From positions 25,495-89,494 of the forward strand of contig BTUW01000020.1 of assembly GCA_045863055.1 (NCBI GenBank): a DNA stretch of 64,000 nucleotides, read 5' to 3'. Source of the DNA: UTCHB3 sp008363265. GTDB lineage: Bacteria; Bacteroidota; Ignavibacteria; Ignavibacteriales; Ignavibacteriaceae. Positions within the stretch are counted from its first letter, which is position 1. The number at the start of each line of letters is the position of its first letter. The translations under genes and the position numbers were made by a program. The notes beneath the pieces were generated by a model. That model was not told the origin of the DNA. It saw only the letters and a list, made by a program, of their open reading frames with translations, and made no database searches. Below are positions 43,040-52,151 of this stretch, piece by piece.

Positions 43040-43594
43040 ATGAACGCGGTACTCGATCTGCTGGGCGCAACAGTTATTTCTGCATTTGTTACACTCATGC
43101 TGATGAACGTCAACAATAACCTCTCGGTTACTGCTTCGGAGCAATACATGAACACCAACACCCAGCAGAACATGGTAGCTCTCTCCGACATGCTCCACTT
43201 TGACCTCAAGAATACCGGCTACAGGGTCACAGACTCGATAAAGATCGTCAGAGCAGAGTCGGAGCGGATAACCGTGCGTGGAGATTTCGACAACAACGGA
43301 GTGGTCGACTCTGTGAAATATTACCTTGGGCAGACAAGTGAACTTTCAAACACTCCGAATCCCAACGATAAACCATTGTACCGTGTCCTGAATGCAGCAA
43401 CTCCTGTGGCATCAAATTGGGGTGTGACTTCCATGAAGTTCAGCTATTACGACAGCCTCGGAAACGAAACCACGTACAGATCGAAGATCAGATCATTCAA
43501 GATCAAACTTCAGATCATGAGCGCATTTCAATACGACGGGAAGTACACATATTCCAGTTGGGAAAAACTTTATAAGCCCAGAAATCTGAGGTAA
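43040..43594 (+). CDS. Minor-pilin-like protein 2 (PilW-type position)
   Basis: 184 residues. Short hydrophobic N-terminal helix (MNAVLDLLGATVISAFVTLM) without a cleavable prepilin motif, then NNNLSVTASEQYMNTNTQQN and a domain containing FDLKNTGYRVTDSI, DFDNNGVVDSVKYYLG and WGVTSMKFSYYDS. The arrangement (DxxNTGY, then DFDNNG) resembles PilW-like minor pilins, where the Asp/Asn-rich turn can bind calcium. It follows the previous gene by 2 nt and precedes the PilX-like gene by 3 nt, so all three are translated together. Confidence 0.6.
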   Translation: MNAVLDLLGATVISAFVTLMLMNVNNNLSVTASEQYMNTNTQQNMVALSDMLHFDLKNTGYRVTDSIKIVRAESERITVRGDFDNNGVVDSVKYYLGQTSELSNTPNPNDKPLYRVLNAATPVASNWGVTSMKFSYYDSLGNETTYRSKIRSFKIKLQIMSAFQYDGKYTYSSWEKLYKPRNLR

Positions 43595-43597
43595 AAA

Positions 43598-44725
43598 ATG
43601 CCCGGTAAAGCTTTGATCCTGCTCATCGTGGGAGTGATCAGCCTAGCAACTGTCACTTTCCTTAACATATTTGAAGCCGGAGACCGTCTTTCACAGTCAT
43701 CGGTTGAATCATTCAACGCGAGTCAAGTGAAGAACATCGCTGAGGCTGCGGTTCAGATGGCCGTCAGGAGAGTGATACTCGATTCAACCTGGCGGACTGG
43801 ATACACAAATCTCAACCTTATGGGCGGAACTGTAAACCTCAGACTCGCGGATACAGTTTTCGACGGGAAAAATGTGGTTAAGGTTGAGGCTTTCGCTAAA
43901 GTTCTCCCAGGTTCCCTTGCAGAGCGCACTTACATGGCTTCATGCTTCTACAAAAAAAACATTATCGTTACAATGTTTCCGACGGGTATCAAGGGTTCGA
44001 TCACCACGAACAGCAACATCACCACACTCGGTGATCTCGTGGTCGACGGGCGCGATCACTCAAATACCGGCATTCTCATTTCAGGGCAAGGCAGTCAGGG
44101 TGTATGGACCACAGGCGGGCTCGAGCAGAAAGGTTCATCCACCATCGGTGGAACAGATGGATCAGGTAACGACTATACCCCGACAAAACCCGGGAGTGAC
44201 AGTGTTATTTCAACCCTTCAAACATTTCCCGGCGGTTACCCCTCTTCACCGGACAGTCTCATGGGTGGTCCCGCGAACGGTTACCCCGAAGGTACTTTGA
44301 AGATGATCGCCCAGTCAGGCCTCGGGGGCAGTCAGTATGTCACCAATCCCGGCGATCTGACTTATCCTCTAAAAGGTGTGACCTATGTCGAACTTCCCGA
44401 TGGCAGCCCTTGGAACTCGGCAAATATTACCGGTACCGGAATTCTGATAGTGCACAATCAGGAACTAACCGCGGGAATATACAATATTAATACCGGTGTA
44501 TTCACCGGAATTGTAATGGCTGATGACATTGTCAGGATACACAACACCGTGATAGGTGCTGTTATCGGAATTTCGCCCAATCCGCCCAGCGGAAACTGTA
44601 TTGGTAATGGAACCGGAAGTATACTCTTCTCTCGTGAAGCAATTAACGCAGCGACAAATCTTGTAAATTTAATTTCACCAAACCTTAACTCAGTGAATCA
44701 ACAGATAATTTACTGGTTTGAATAA
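43598..44725 (+). CDS. PilX/GspK-like protein, copy A
   Basis: 375 residues. It begins MPGKALILLIVGVISLATVT; the Gly at position 3 may be the prepilin cleavage site, but position 5 of the mature protein is not Glu, as in PilX and GspK. An alpha-helical stalk continues to about residue 60 (ASQVKNIAEAAVQMAVRRV). The C-terminal half has Gly/Thr/Asn-rich repeated strands (TGTGILIVHNQELTAG, FTGIVMADDIVRIHNTVIGA) resembling parallel beta-helix or bactofilin-like folds. GAGGT lies before the ATG at the end of the previous gene. Copy B lies 55 nt downstream with the same length. Confidence 0.65.
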   Translation: MPGKALILLIVGVISLATVTFLNIFEAGDRLSQSSVESFNASQVKNIAEAAVQMAVRRVILDSTWRTGYTNLNLMGGTVNLRLADTVFDGKNVVKVEAFAKVLPGSLAERTYMASCFYKKNIIVTMFPTGIKGSITTNSNITTLGDLVVDGRDHSNTGILISGQGSQGVWTTGGLEQKGSSTIGGTDGSGNDYTPTKPGSDSVISTLQTFPGGYPSSPDSLMGGPANGYPEGTLKMIAQSGLGGSQYVTNPGDLTYPLKGVTYVELPDGSPWNSANITGTGILIVHNQELTAGIYNINTGVFTGIVMADDIVRIHNTVIGAVIGISPNPPSGNCIGNGTGSILFSREAINAATNLVNLISPNLNSVNQQIIYWFE

Positions 44726-44780
44726 ACTCAAACCCTGTATCTTTTTTATTTTTTAATCTTTAATCTAATCTATTTTATTT

Positions 44781-45908
44781 ATGCCCGGTAAAGCTTTAAT
44801 TATTCTTCTCGCTGGAGTGATCGGACTCTCAGCCGTAACATTTCTGAATATACTCAAGGCAGGAGATAAACTCACTGAGAGTTCTGTATCAACTTACAAT
44901 GCGGCTCAGGTGAAGAATATCGCCGAAGCAGGAGCTCAGATGGCCGTCCGAAAGATGATCGTTGAACCGTCATGGAGGACGGGTTTCTCAAATCTCTCAC
45001 TTATGGGTGGAAGGGTCAATGTGAGATTGGTTGATACCACCTTTACCGGACAGGCCGTAACCAAAGTGCAATCGATAGCAAGGGTATCTATTGGATCTTC
45101 ATTGGAGAAGAGTTACACTGCTATTTGCTATTTCCAACGGGCGACTATATCAACCGTCAGACCACCCGCGATAAAGGGTGCTATAACAGCGAATACAGCG
45201 ATAACAACCCTCGGAAATCTTACCGTTGACGGTCAGAACCATGACACCTCCGGGGGATTCCTGGCAGCGGGAGGTACACTCGGAATATGGACAACCCAAA
45301 CACTTTCAAGATCAGGAAATTCGAAGATAGGCGGAACAAACACTCTTGGGACCAATTATTCACCCTCCAAAACGCCACCTGCCGGTATCATCGCAACCTC
45401 GCAGGTTTTCCCGGGGGGGTTTCCCCTCTCCCCCGATAGCCTAATGGGAGGTCCGCTGAACGGGTACCCTGAAGGAACTCTGAAAGCTATTGCAATGTCA
45501 GGTGCCGGTGGCAGTCAGTATACTACCAATCCTGGTACTTTAACTTACCCTCTAAGAGGAGTTACTTATGTGGAACTCCCTGATGGAGGGTTATGGAACT
45601 CAGCCACCATCACCGGCTCAGGTATTTTGGTGGTACACAACACGACCGTTAATGCAGGCATTAAAAATCTCAACACCGGTCCCTTCAAAGGAATTTTGCT
45701 TGCTGACGATATTGTCCATGTTCATTGCGATATAATTGGAGCTGTGATCGCAATCTCTTCGAGCCCTTCAAGTGGTAACTGTATCGGTAATGGCTCGGGA
45801 CGGATACTCTACTCGGGAGATGCGGTCACTAATGCCACAAATCTCGCAAATTTGCGTTCATCAAACAGTGTTTCGGTAAACCAGCAGATCCTCTACTGGT
45901 TCGAGTAA
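44781..45908 (+). CDS. PilX/GspK-like protein, copy B (tandem duplicate)
   Basis: 375 residues, colinear with copy A and alike throughout. Shared segments include MPGKALI, AGQ-free stalk AQVKNIAEAGAQMAVRK, SPDSLMGG, NGYPEGTLK, GVTYVELPDG and the final NQQILYWFE. The variable part is the mid-region (residues about 105-200), where ligands or partners may differ. Like copy A it has Gly3 but no Glu5. The 55-nt gap before it is AT-rich and may hold its own promoter. A strong bidirectional terminator separates it from tpiA. Confidence 0.65.
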   Translation: MPGKALIILLAGVIGLSAVTFLNILKAGDKLTESSVSTYNAAQVKNIAEAGAQMAVRKMIVEPSWRTGFSNLSLMGGRVNVRLVDTTFTGQAVTKVQSIARVSIGSSLEKSYTAICYFQRATISTVRPPAIKGAITANTAITTLGNLTVDGQNHDTSGGFLAAGGTLGIWTTQTLSRSGNSKIGGTNTLGTNYSPSKTPPAGIIATSQVFPGGFPLSPDSLMGGPLNGYPEGTLKAIAMSGAGGSQYTTNPGTLTYPLRGVTYVELPDGGLWNSATITGSGILVVHNTTVNAGIKNLNTGPFKGILLADDIVHVHCDIIGAVIAISSSPSSGNCIGNGSGRILYSGDAVTNATNLANLRSSNSVSVNQQILYWFE

Positions 45909-45925
45909 AATCAACAATTTAAAAC

Positions 45926-45958
45926 AAAAAAGGCTGCCCCTCAAAAGCAGCCTTTTTT
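45926..45958. terminator. Bidirectional terminator between the pilin-like cluster and tpiA
   Basis: 12-bp stem AAAAAAGGCTGC / GCAGCCTTTTTT with a 9-nt loop. T runs on both strands end the plus-strand pilin-like genes and the minus-strand tpiA. Confidence 0.92.
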
Positions 45959-45975
45959 AATTTCAGGATTAACGG

Positions 45976-46731
45976 TTAAGCGTTGACTGCTATTCCGACG
46001 AACGAATCAGCTTTAAGACATGCACCACCTACGAGGGCACCGTCGATATCGGGCTGACCGAGGAGTTCCCTGGCGTTCTCTGGCTTTACGCTGCCGCCGT
46101 ACTGGATGATCGTCTTCTCAGCAACATTAGCGCCGAAGAGTTTAACGAGTTCTGCCCTGATAAAAGCGTGCACTTCCTGAGCCTGCTCCGGTGTGGCAAC
46201 CTTTCCGGTACCGATCGCCCAGACGGGTTCGTAGGCGATTATCACGGCATCCATCTCAATTTCGGTTATACCGGCGAGACCGTTAACCACCTGACGTTTT
46301 ACCACGTCGAAAGTAACACCCGACTCCCTCTCTTCAAGGGTTTCACCGATACAGAAGATCGGCTTAAGACCTGCCGCGAGGGCTTTTTTCACTTTCTTGT
46401 TGATCACTTCGTCACTCTCGCCAAAGATGGTTCTTCTCTCAGAGTGGCCGAGGATGACATACTCGCATCCGACAGATTTAAGCATCGAAGCTGATATCTC
46501 ACCTGTGTAGGCTCCGCTCTCTTCGAAATACATGTTCTGAGCTCCCAGACCGATGCCGCTCCCTTTAAGGAGTTCGTTGGCTGTCTCAAGTGAAGTGAAT
46601 GGTGGACAAACTATCAGCTTCGCGTTGAAGTTTTTCCCCGCGATCCCGGATTTAATGCCGGAGATAAGCGCGATCGTACCGTTGAGGTCGTTGTTCAGCT
46701 TCCAGTTTCCGGCTATAACTTTAGTTCTCAT
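45976..46731 (-). CDS. tpiA: Triosephosphate isomerase
   Basis: Interconverts dihydroxyacetone phosphate and glyceraldehyde 3-phosphate in glycolysis. 251 residues, standard length. Catalytic residues: Asn-Lys in VIAGNWKLN, His in VILGHSERR, and the base Glu in IAYEPVWAIGTGKVATPEQA, with phosphate-gripping GALVGGACLKADSF at the end. It stands alone here, not in a gap-pgk cluster, with its own promoter and terminator, so the neighbouring phage remnant is not cotranscribed by necessity. Confidence 0.98.
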   Translation of the reverse strand: MRTKVIAGNWKLNNDLNGTIALISGIKSGIAGKNFNAKLIVCPPFTSLETANELLKGSGIGLGAQNMYFEESGAYTGEISASMLKSVGCEYVILGHSERRTIFGESDEVINKKVKKALAAGLKPIFCIGETLEERESGVTFDVVKRQVVNGLAGITEIEMDAVIIAYEPVWAIGTGKVATPEQAQEVHAFIRAELVKLFGANVAEKTIIQYGGSVKPENARELLGQPDIDGALVGGACLKADSFVGIAVNA

Positions 46732-46766
46732 TTTTCATTCCTGGTGATTTTTTGAAATTTCAACTT

Positions 46767-46797
46767 TAAAATTACCCATAAATCACCCTATCACAAA
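46767..46797 (-). promoter_or_regulatory. Predicted Bacteroidota-type promoter of tpiA
   Basis: On the minus strand TTTG (46797-46794), a 19-nt spacer and TAATTTTA (46774-46767), near-consensus. It sits in the 75-nt gap, 10 nt past the stop of the phage-like gene. Confidence 0.55.
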
Positions 46798-46806
46798 AAT
46801 GTCAGA

Positions 46807-47409
46807 TTATTTCATCTCATTCGCCCTCTTTCTGTTCCTCTCCCTAAGTATCTGAAGGTCTTTCAGACTGAGCCGCCCGGCCTTGTAAGCCTCGATAAGT
46901 TTCTTTTCATATTCCTCCGGATCGAGGTTGGTTTTTACCGGTGGTTTCTCTTCCAGATCGTGGTATTCCTTCGTGCCGTCCTCATAGAGGTAGACGCGCC
47001 TCGGCTTGCCGTCTTTATACTCGTTGAACCTGTCGACCACCTTCGGCTTCCAGAAACTGTTCTTCACCTTTCCGCCTGCCCCGTCATCCAGCCACGTACG
47101 GTTGCCATCAGCATCAGTGTAGTAGAGATAGGGCTCATCGTAACCCGGGGTTTTCTTCTGTGACGCGCGAAACTTCTCATAGACCTTAAAGACCGCGGGT
47201 GAAAGAGCTGCAAGAAGTGCCTCCTTCTGCGGAAGTGGTGCCTCCCCCTCTCCGGCACCACCCCCTGTAAGTTCCCCCAAAAGACCCGTGATCTCATCCA
47301 GTTCCTGCCCTTCCCTCCGCCGTTTGATGTTCGAAACACCGGTGGTTCCACCCAATCCGAGCCCCCGGGCAAAGCCGCTGATCAGATTTTTATAGAAGTC
47401 TTCAGCCAT
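46807..47409 (-). CDS. Phage-associated hypothetical protein
   Basis: 200 residues from MAEDFYKNLISGFARGLGLG at 47409; a frame from 47430 adds seven unconvincing residues. Low-complexity Gly/Glu region at about 30-70, a middle part YLYYTDADGNRTWLDDGAGG that resembles short beta repeats of virion proteins, and a charged C-terminal helix (EYEKKLIEAYKAGRLSLKDL). No family recognised. It overlaps the preceding gene by 8 nt and lies two genes after the portal gene, so a head or tail-accessory role is plausible but unproven. Confidence 0.55.
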   Translation of the reverse strand: MAEDFYKNLISGFARGLGLGGTTGVSNIKRRREGQELDEITGLLGELTGGGAGEGEAPLPQKEALLAALSPAVFKVYEKFRASQKKTPGYDEPYLYYTDADGNRTWLDDGAGGKVKNSFWKPKVVDRFNEYKDGKPRRVYLYEDGTKEYHDLEEKPPVKTNLDPEEYEKKLIEAYKAGRLSLKDLQILRERNRKRANEMK

Positions 47410-47743
47410 TCCGCCACCCCGTTTCTTCAAGAAGTTTTACGATAAGATCATCCTCATCGGGCAGCTCCTCCACTTTTTCCGCCGGCGCGGGAGGAATGGG
47501 AGGCGGCACCACCTTTCCCTTTTCCTTAACTATCGGCTCAAAGTACTTCCTGATCTCTTCCATCAGTTCCCCCTTCAAACGGTTGAAAAGTGCCTCACTG
47601 TCGACAGCCTCAGTAACTGTAACCTCTGCAACTTCGTTACTCTGTAGCTCTGTGACTTCGTTACTCTGTGACTCTGTGACTTCATAACTCTGTGACTCTG
47701 TGATTTCTTCATTCTGTGTTTCCACCACTTCTTCTGTTTTCAT
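47402..47743 (-). CDS. Phage-associated hypothetical protein carrying word repeats
   Basis: 113 residues. A GGAG site precedes the ATG, which overlaps the portal stop (ATGA). Residues about 5-45 are repeats of TESQSYEV, TESQSNEV, TELQSNEV, encoded by the word-repeat DNA at 47636-47720. The rest has an acidic helix (LFNRLKGELMEEIRKYFEPI), a Pro run (VVPPPIPPAPAEKV) and an acidic end. Position after the portal gene would suit a scaffold or head-assembly protein, but no homology supports this. Confidence 0.5.
   Translation of the reverse strand: MKTEEVVETQNEEITESQSYEVTESQSNEVTELQSNEVAEVTVTEAVDSEALFNRLKGELMEEIRKYFEPIVKEKGKVVPPPIPPAPAEKVEELPDEDDLIVKLLEETGWRNG
47636..47720. repeat. Low-complexity word repeat (TCTGTGACT type) inside a gene
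   Basis: Permutations of GTTACTCTGTGACTC and CTCTGTGACTTC over about 85 bp, in frame with the small phage-associated gene. It has the same self-permuting character as the repeats at 1366-1475, 39685-39773 and 53612-53733 but a different word set. Confidence 0.8.
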
Positions 47744-49440
47744 TTCTGCTCCTGGTTGTTGTAGTTGGTAATTATTGTTTCCCTCTCGGCCCTGTCGAGG
47801 TTCATGTAGTTAAGCACCACCTCGAGCGGCACCGAACCGGGATAGATGTTGTTCAATGAAATTAGTTGCTCAAGTTTATCAGCTTTTTCATCGCTGCTCA
47901 GGGGTGCCTCGGTCACAACGATCTCCCTGTCAATCATGATGATCTCTTCGGCGGTGGGGAGACCGCCCCCATTTCCGGTCTCCGGTTTCACCCGCCTTGC
48001 CGCCGCCTTTACGGCCTCTTCCCCTTCATACTGAAGTGTCGCCTCGAGGAGCTTCTCACCGAGGGAGCACTTCCACCTCCTGAGATTGTCGAGCACCAGC
48101 CCTGCCGCCAGCATCCCCTGTTTCTGTTTAGCAAGGATCGCCTTCCCCGACTCGTTGCTGTACTCTGACATCCCGTGAAAACTTCTTCCCCCCGCCAGAT
48201 CCTCGATAAACCCCTGCATCACTGCTGCCAGCTGGAAGTACTGCGGGTTTACCCCCGATACCTTCAGGGGGCGGAACACCTCCTCACCTGTGCGGGTCCA
48301 GATTATCCCGCCGGTTCTCTCAGCCTTTCTTAAAGCGGTATCGGGGGTCTCCGATTCAGCAAGCGCGTGGAGATTACCCTGATACACATTCTTTACATCG
48401 CGCCCGAGACTGTAGTCGATCTGCATGAACACCCTGTCAAGGAATATCTGCGGCTCAACCAGAAGATCGGCGAGCGACCAGAATCTGTTCCCGAACTGAA
48501 ACGGCCTGTATACCGCCACAGGCATCGTGGCAAGGGGAAGTTCGATCACATCAACGATCTCACCACCGGTTAAGACATACTTCGTTATCCTCTCCCCTTC
48601 AACGGGGATGATCTCGCTCAGCGGAACATCAATATCACGCTGAAGGTAGATCACGTTGAGCTCTCTGACTGCTTTCTCAGCCTCGTGGCGGGTTGGGAAT
48701 TTTCCCGCGTAGACCCCGTTTGGAAGTCCGGCAAGACCCCGGTGATCGTTGAACAGAAGGAGATACTCCTTCACCCGGCTTTTTGTGTAGTGGTTTATCA
48801 GCCTCACCGTCTCCTTGCCTCCACGAAGAGAAGAGCCGTTCTCATCCCTGTAAAACGAATGTGTAAAAAGGGGGTGACCGTAGGATGAAACCTTTCCGTA
48901 TTTCCTTTCCACGCTTTCCCTCTGAAAGGTTTCACCAACAGCGACAAAGATGGCATCGTTAAGATTGTAATCCCGCGAGCTGTTGTCCCAGAAGACATCT
49001 AGGTAGTCGCGCGAACGGACAGTTGCCTTCACCTCCCCGCCGGGAGCCTCCGGCAGGACTTCCGCCACTCCGTAGCAGACAGAAAGTCCCGAGTCGAAGA
49101 TGTCGCTCTCGAGCCTTGGCAGGTCACCGGTCCGCTCCTTGTTTCGCAATATTTCGGTCGCGATCGCGGCATGAGTGCCATACTCCTCCGGTGCAGAGAC
49201 CATGACAGAAGTGCGCGACTGCCTCTGCGTGGACAGGATGTTGTTGATCTTGTGATTCATCAGTGAGATCGAGTAGGGATGGCGCGCTTGCTCCCTGATC
49301 GCGTCGAGTTCTTCCCGCGTCCAGTGGTTCCCCTGCTTGTATCTCTCGTTCCTCCTCCCCCTCTTCCACGCCTCCTCAAACAGAGGCAGCGACTCGAGGT
49401 GGAGTTCCGTGATTTCAGTATGTGTTAGATAGTTGCCCAT
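47740..49440 (-). CDS. Phage portal protein, P22-like
   Basis: 566 residues. Resembles the P22-type portal family that forms the dodecameric ring for DNA entry into phage heads. Features: an N-terminal helical region with NERYKQGNHWTREEL, HPYSISLMNHKINNILSTQR, the wing segment LRNKERTGDLPRLESDIFDS and SRDYLDVFWDNSSRDYNLND, and a C-terminal stem and crown with LDNLRRWKCSLGEKLLEATL. P22 gp1 itself is longer (about 725 residues). No terminase, capsid or integrase gene is visible: upstream lies the 100-N gap and downstream, two small genes on, tpiA. So this is a prophage remnant or a prophage edge cut by the assembly gap. Confidence 0.75.
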   Translation of the reverse strand: MGNYLTHTEITELHLESLPLFEEAWKRGRRNERYKQGNHWTREELDAIREQARHPYSISLMNHKINNILSTQRQSRTSVMVSAPEEYGTHAAIATEILRNKERTGDLPRLESDIFDSGLSVCYGVAEVLPEAPGGEVKATVRSRDYLDVFWDNSSRDYNLNDAIFVAVGETFQRESVERKYGKVSSYGHPLFTHSFYRDENGSSLRGGKETVRLINHYTKSRVKEYLLLFNDHRGLAGLPNGVYAGKFPTRHEAEKAVRELNVIYLQRDIDVPLSEIIPVEGERITKYVLTGGEIVDVIELPLATMPVAVYRPFQFGNRFWSLADLLVEPQIFLDRVFMQIDYSLGRDVKNVYQGNLHALAESETPDTALRKAERTGGIIWTRTGEEVFRPLKVSGVNPQYFQLAAVMQGFIEDLAGGRSFHGMSEYSNESGKAILAKQKQGMLAAGLVLDNLRRWKCSLGEKLLEATLQYEGEEAVKAAARRVKPETGNGGGLPTAEEIIMIDREIVVTEAPLSSDEKADKLEQLISLNNIYPGSVPLEVVLNYMNLDRAERETIITNYNNQEQK

Positions 49441-49477
49441 AATTCACTTTTTTTGATGCAAATTTGGGCTTTCTGAG

Positions 49478-49577
49478 NNNNNNNNNNNNNNNNNNNNNNN
49501 NNNNNNNNNNNNNNNNNNNNNNNNNNNNNNNNNNNNNNNNNNNNNNNNNNNNNNNNNNNNNNNNNNNNNNNNNNNNN
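49478..49577. other. Assembly gap (100 N)
   Basis: Exactly 100 N, the conventional placeholder for a gap of unknown size between contigs. The VIT-domain gene runs into it from the right. The phage portal gene begins 37 nt to its left, so the linkage of the phage remnant to the VIT gene is not established by sequence. Confidence 0.98.
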
Positions 49578-51847
49578 GGAATTATTGTCCTGGTGTTCAC
49601 GGTATCCCACTGAACGGAGAATGGATAGTTTCGCGTGTGAATGGTGTCATTCCCTGCGAACTTCGCGGTAATGCCGATATTTACAACATTGGTATTCTCA
49701 TACTTGCCGGCAAAAAACATCGGTGCCCAGTAGTTTTTCAGGTTCTTTCTGATCTCTCTGAACTCGGTGATCAATCCGCCGGTCTGCGGAGAAGCGGTGA
49801 TCACGAGAGAATCTACACCGGGCATGGCGGTTGCCAGTCCTGAAGTGATGAAATCCCAGTCGTAGATCGCCTTTTCGAAGTGTAGCCCGCCCGTCTTCGA
49901 CGATATCTTCGAGAGGAGCAGACCACTTCCGTAGTAGGTCTTCAGATCGTCGTATGTCACCGGTGGAATAACGAACGGTTCACCATCAAGCAGGTTGACC
50001 GTGGCTATCGCTGGCCTTGCTTCACCGAGTTGCGACATGAAACTGTTTACCAGTGTCTGAATCTCGCCCGGGGTATAATACTTGTCGGAGTTGCTCATCA
50101 GCACGAATCTTGTAGCCTTCGCGCTCTGCTGTAAACTCGCCAGGTAATTAAGGAAACCCTCGAGCAAAAGTGGCCCGTTGGTCACATTCAACCCCATCAG
50201 CGGAGGATTAACGAGCGATTTCAGACTGAGGTCATCATCGTATCCGTAGATTCCCGAGACGACAACAAGTCCGTTAAGCAACCTCTTGGAGAGCACCGCG
50301 ATCTGATCAAGATTGTTCCGCAGTTCTGTTTTTGCGGCGGCATCCTGATGGTCGAGCAACTGCGTGGTCTTCCTTTCGATCGTCGCGGGGAAGCCCATAC
50401 CAAGATTTCCGTTCTCATTCCTGAACCAGGTTTTGAAAACCGAAATGGTGGTGTCAACATGTATCCCGTCGATGTAATACTTCAGGAGTGAGTCACGGGT
50501 GTGTGTGGCATATGAGGTGTAGGAAAGGTACCTGCCTCCATTCTCGAGGAGCACGGCCAGACTGTCTTTATACCTCATTACCGTATCGCGTTGTTTACCG
50601 AAGCCAACCGGCTGGTAGGCCATTACAACATCCGAATTTGTAATGTCGTTTATACCGAGTCCGAAATTCGTCACTTCCTTGTAGTTGGTAAGGGTGCTTA
50701 TGCCGTGGAAGTCCATCGTCCAGCGTGCATCCTTGTCCATCCAGAGTATCTTCCTCTTCTTGATCGAATTGGCCTGTAATCCGGTGGAACTGTTCAGATA
50801 ATTCTGGAACCAGGTCTGCAGTTGCCAGCCTGCCGCTTCTTCGTAGGGCCGCCAACCGTTGGTGATCTCGACGAAATCACCTCCGCCCGACATTATGATC
50901 CGCACCGAATCGCCGGGCTTGACCGACCCCGCTATCATCTTCCGGATGTTTGTGGCGAAAGTACCTAGATTCTTGCTGAAATCACCGCTTACGTCCACCC
51001 CGTAGAGTATCTTTTGCGGCGTCCGGGTGGTGTCGACATTGAACATTTCACCAAGTCCGATACCGAGCTCAAAGAAATTCTTGCCGGGTGCCTTTTTCTC
51101 GGAAGACCAGTAGGTTCCGAAATTAAAGGGAAAACTGTACGTCATTTTCAGCGATGACAAAGCCGCTACATTGGGCACCTTCGCGTATAGATAATTGAAC
51201 CCCATCGTATCTGCCTTCGGCGTAAACGTAAGTGTTGGCAGTTCGTAGATCAACGGGTGGGTGAAGGTGGAACTTGTCGTCTTGAACATTACATGTAGCG
51301 GCACACTGACCAGGGAATTTGCCCTGAGAAGACCGTAAGGCAGTTCCGCGATCGTTTGGTTGTTTACATGTTGCAATGGAACCAGGTAGGTTATCTTCAC
51401 CTTCCTCTTTTCACCCGACCGGAGGGGAAAGATATGCAGCTCGTACTGGTCGCCGATCTTGGTCAGATAACCAGGATCGGGGTTTGTGGGGATGTGTATG
51501 ATACTGTCATACATCCTTCTGGCCGTCCAGGTATCAATGTGCAGTGCTTGCATCACATTGTTACCCATCCAGAGCCAGAAATCCTTCATTATCGCACCTT
51601 GTGGGAGCTCAAATCTGTGGACTATTTCAACATTATTGTTGCCGAACATGCCGTTATCGGTGTACCACATATAGAGCGACTGCTCCGTGAAAGCACCGCG
51701 TGGTTCTACAACCAAGGTCACATCTTTCATATATGCTGCCCTCTCAGGCACCCATGGCTGCAGGGGTATCCTCGCTATCAACGTATTGATGGCGGAAATA
51801 TCCGCGAACAGCATCAAAGCCAGTATTATTAAATACGTTCGCCTCAT
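49578..51847 (-). CDS. VIT-domain secreted protein (3' end in assembly gap)
   Basis: At least 756 residues, truncated by the gap. Signal peptide (MRRTYLIILALMLFADISAI), then a VIT domain of the inter-alpha-trypsin-inhibitor heavy-chain type (about 40-170: VEIVHRFELPQGAIMKDFWL, WTARRMYDSIIH, GDQYELHIFPLRSGEKRKVK). A von Willebrand A-like region follows (KILYGVDVSGDFSKNLGTFA, with DVSGDFS in place of DxSGSM). The missing C terminus might hold a sorting domain; this cannot be seen. Strong ribosome site AAAGGAGG before the ATG. Codons left of the gap do not belong to it. Confidence 0.8.
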
Positions 51848-51897
51848 TTAGAAGCCTCCTTTCGACCACCCCGGACCTGCAGTGATCTAAAAAATCG

Positions 51898-51940
51898 TAC
51901 CGGCCCCCGGACCCCCCGGGTTTTTGCATGCACCGGTACT
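51898..51940 (-). other. Stem-loop in the 5' leader of the VIT-domain gene
   Basis: Inverted repeat GTACCGG / CCGGTAC enclosing a GC-rich loop with CCCCCGGACCCCCCGGG, about 50 nt before the VIT-gene start. On the plus strand it is followed by TTTTTATT, so it could also be a terminator, but no plus-strand gene precedes it. A leader structure is the alternative. Apart from this and a possible promoter at 52042, nothing more is seen in the 304-nt gap 51848-52151. Confidence 0.35.
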
Positions 51941-52041
51941 TTTTATTCCGGTCTTATAAACTTAGGTATATCTAAACAGAATAACAATACCTGTATATTC
52001 ATTTAAGTCACAACAGCCGGACCCCATTGAAAAAATTTTCG

Positions 52042-52049
52042 TAACTTTG
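52042..52049 (+). promoter_or_regulatory. Possible -7 element upstream of the GT2 gene
   Basis: TAACTTTG matches TAnnTTTG exactly and would give a leader of about 100 nt. There is no clear TTTG at the expected distance. Confidence 0.35.
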
Positions 52050-52151
52050 CAGTCAGGTTTTTAAGAATCATCATCACCGGGTACCGGCACTGACTCCTCT
52101 TCTCATTCTGATAACGAGCCGCTCCCTGAACCATCAATCCGGAGATCATTT

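Noticed and set aside
49425..49610. Open frames spanning the run of N
   Set aside because: Codons across an unknown-length gap carry no information; the VIT gene was ended at the gap edge.
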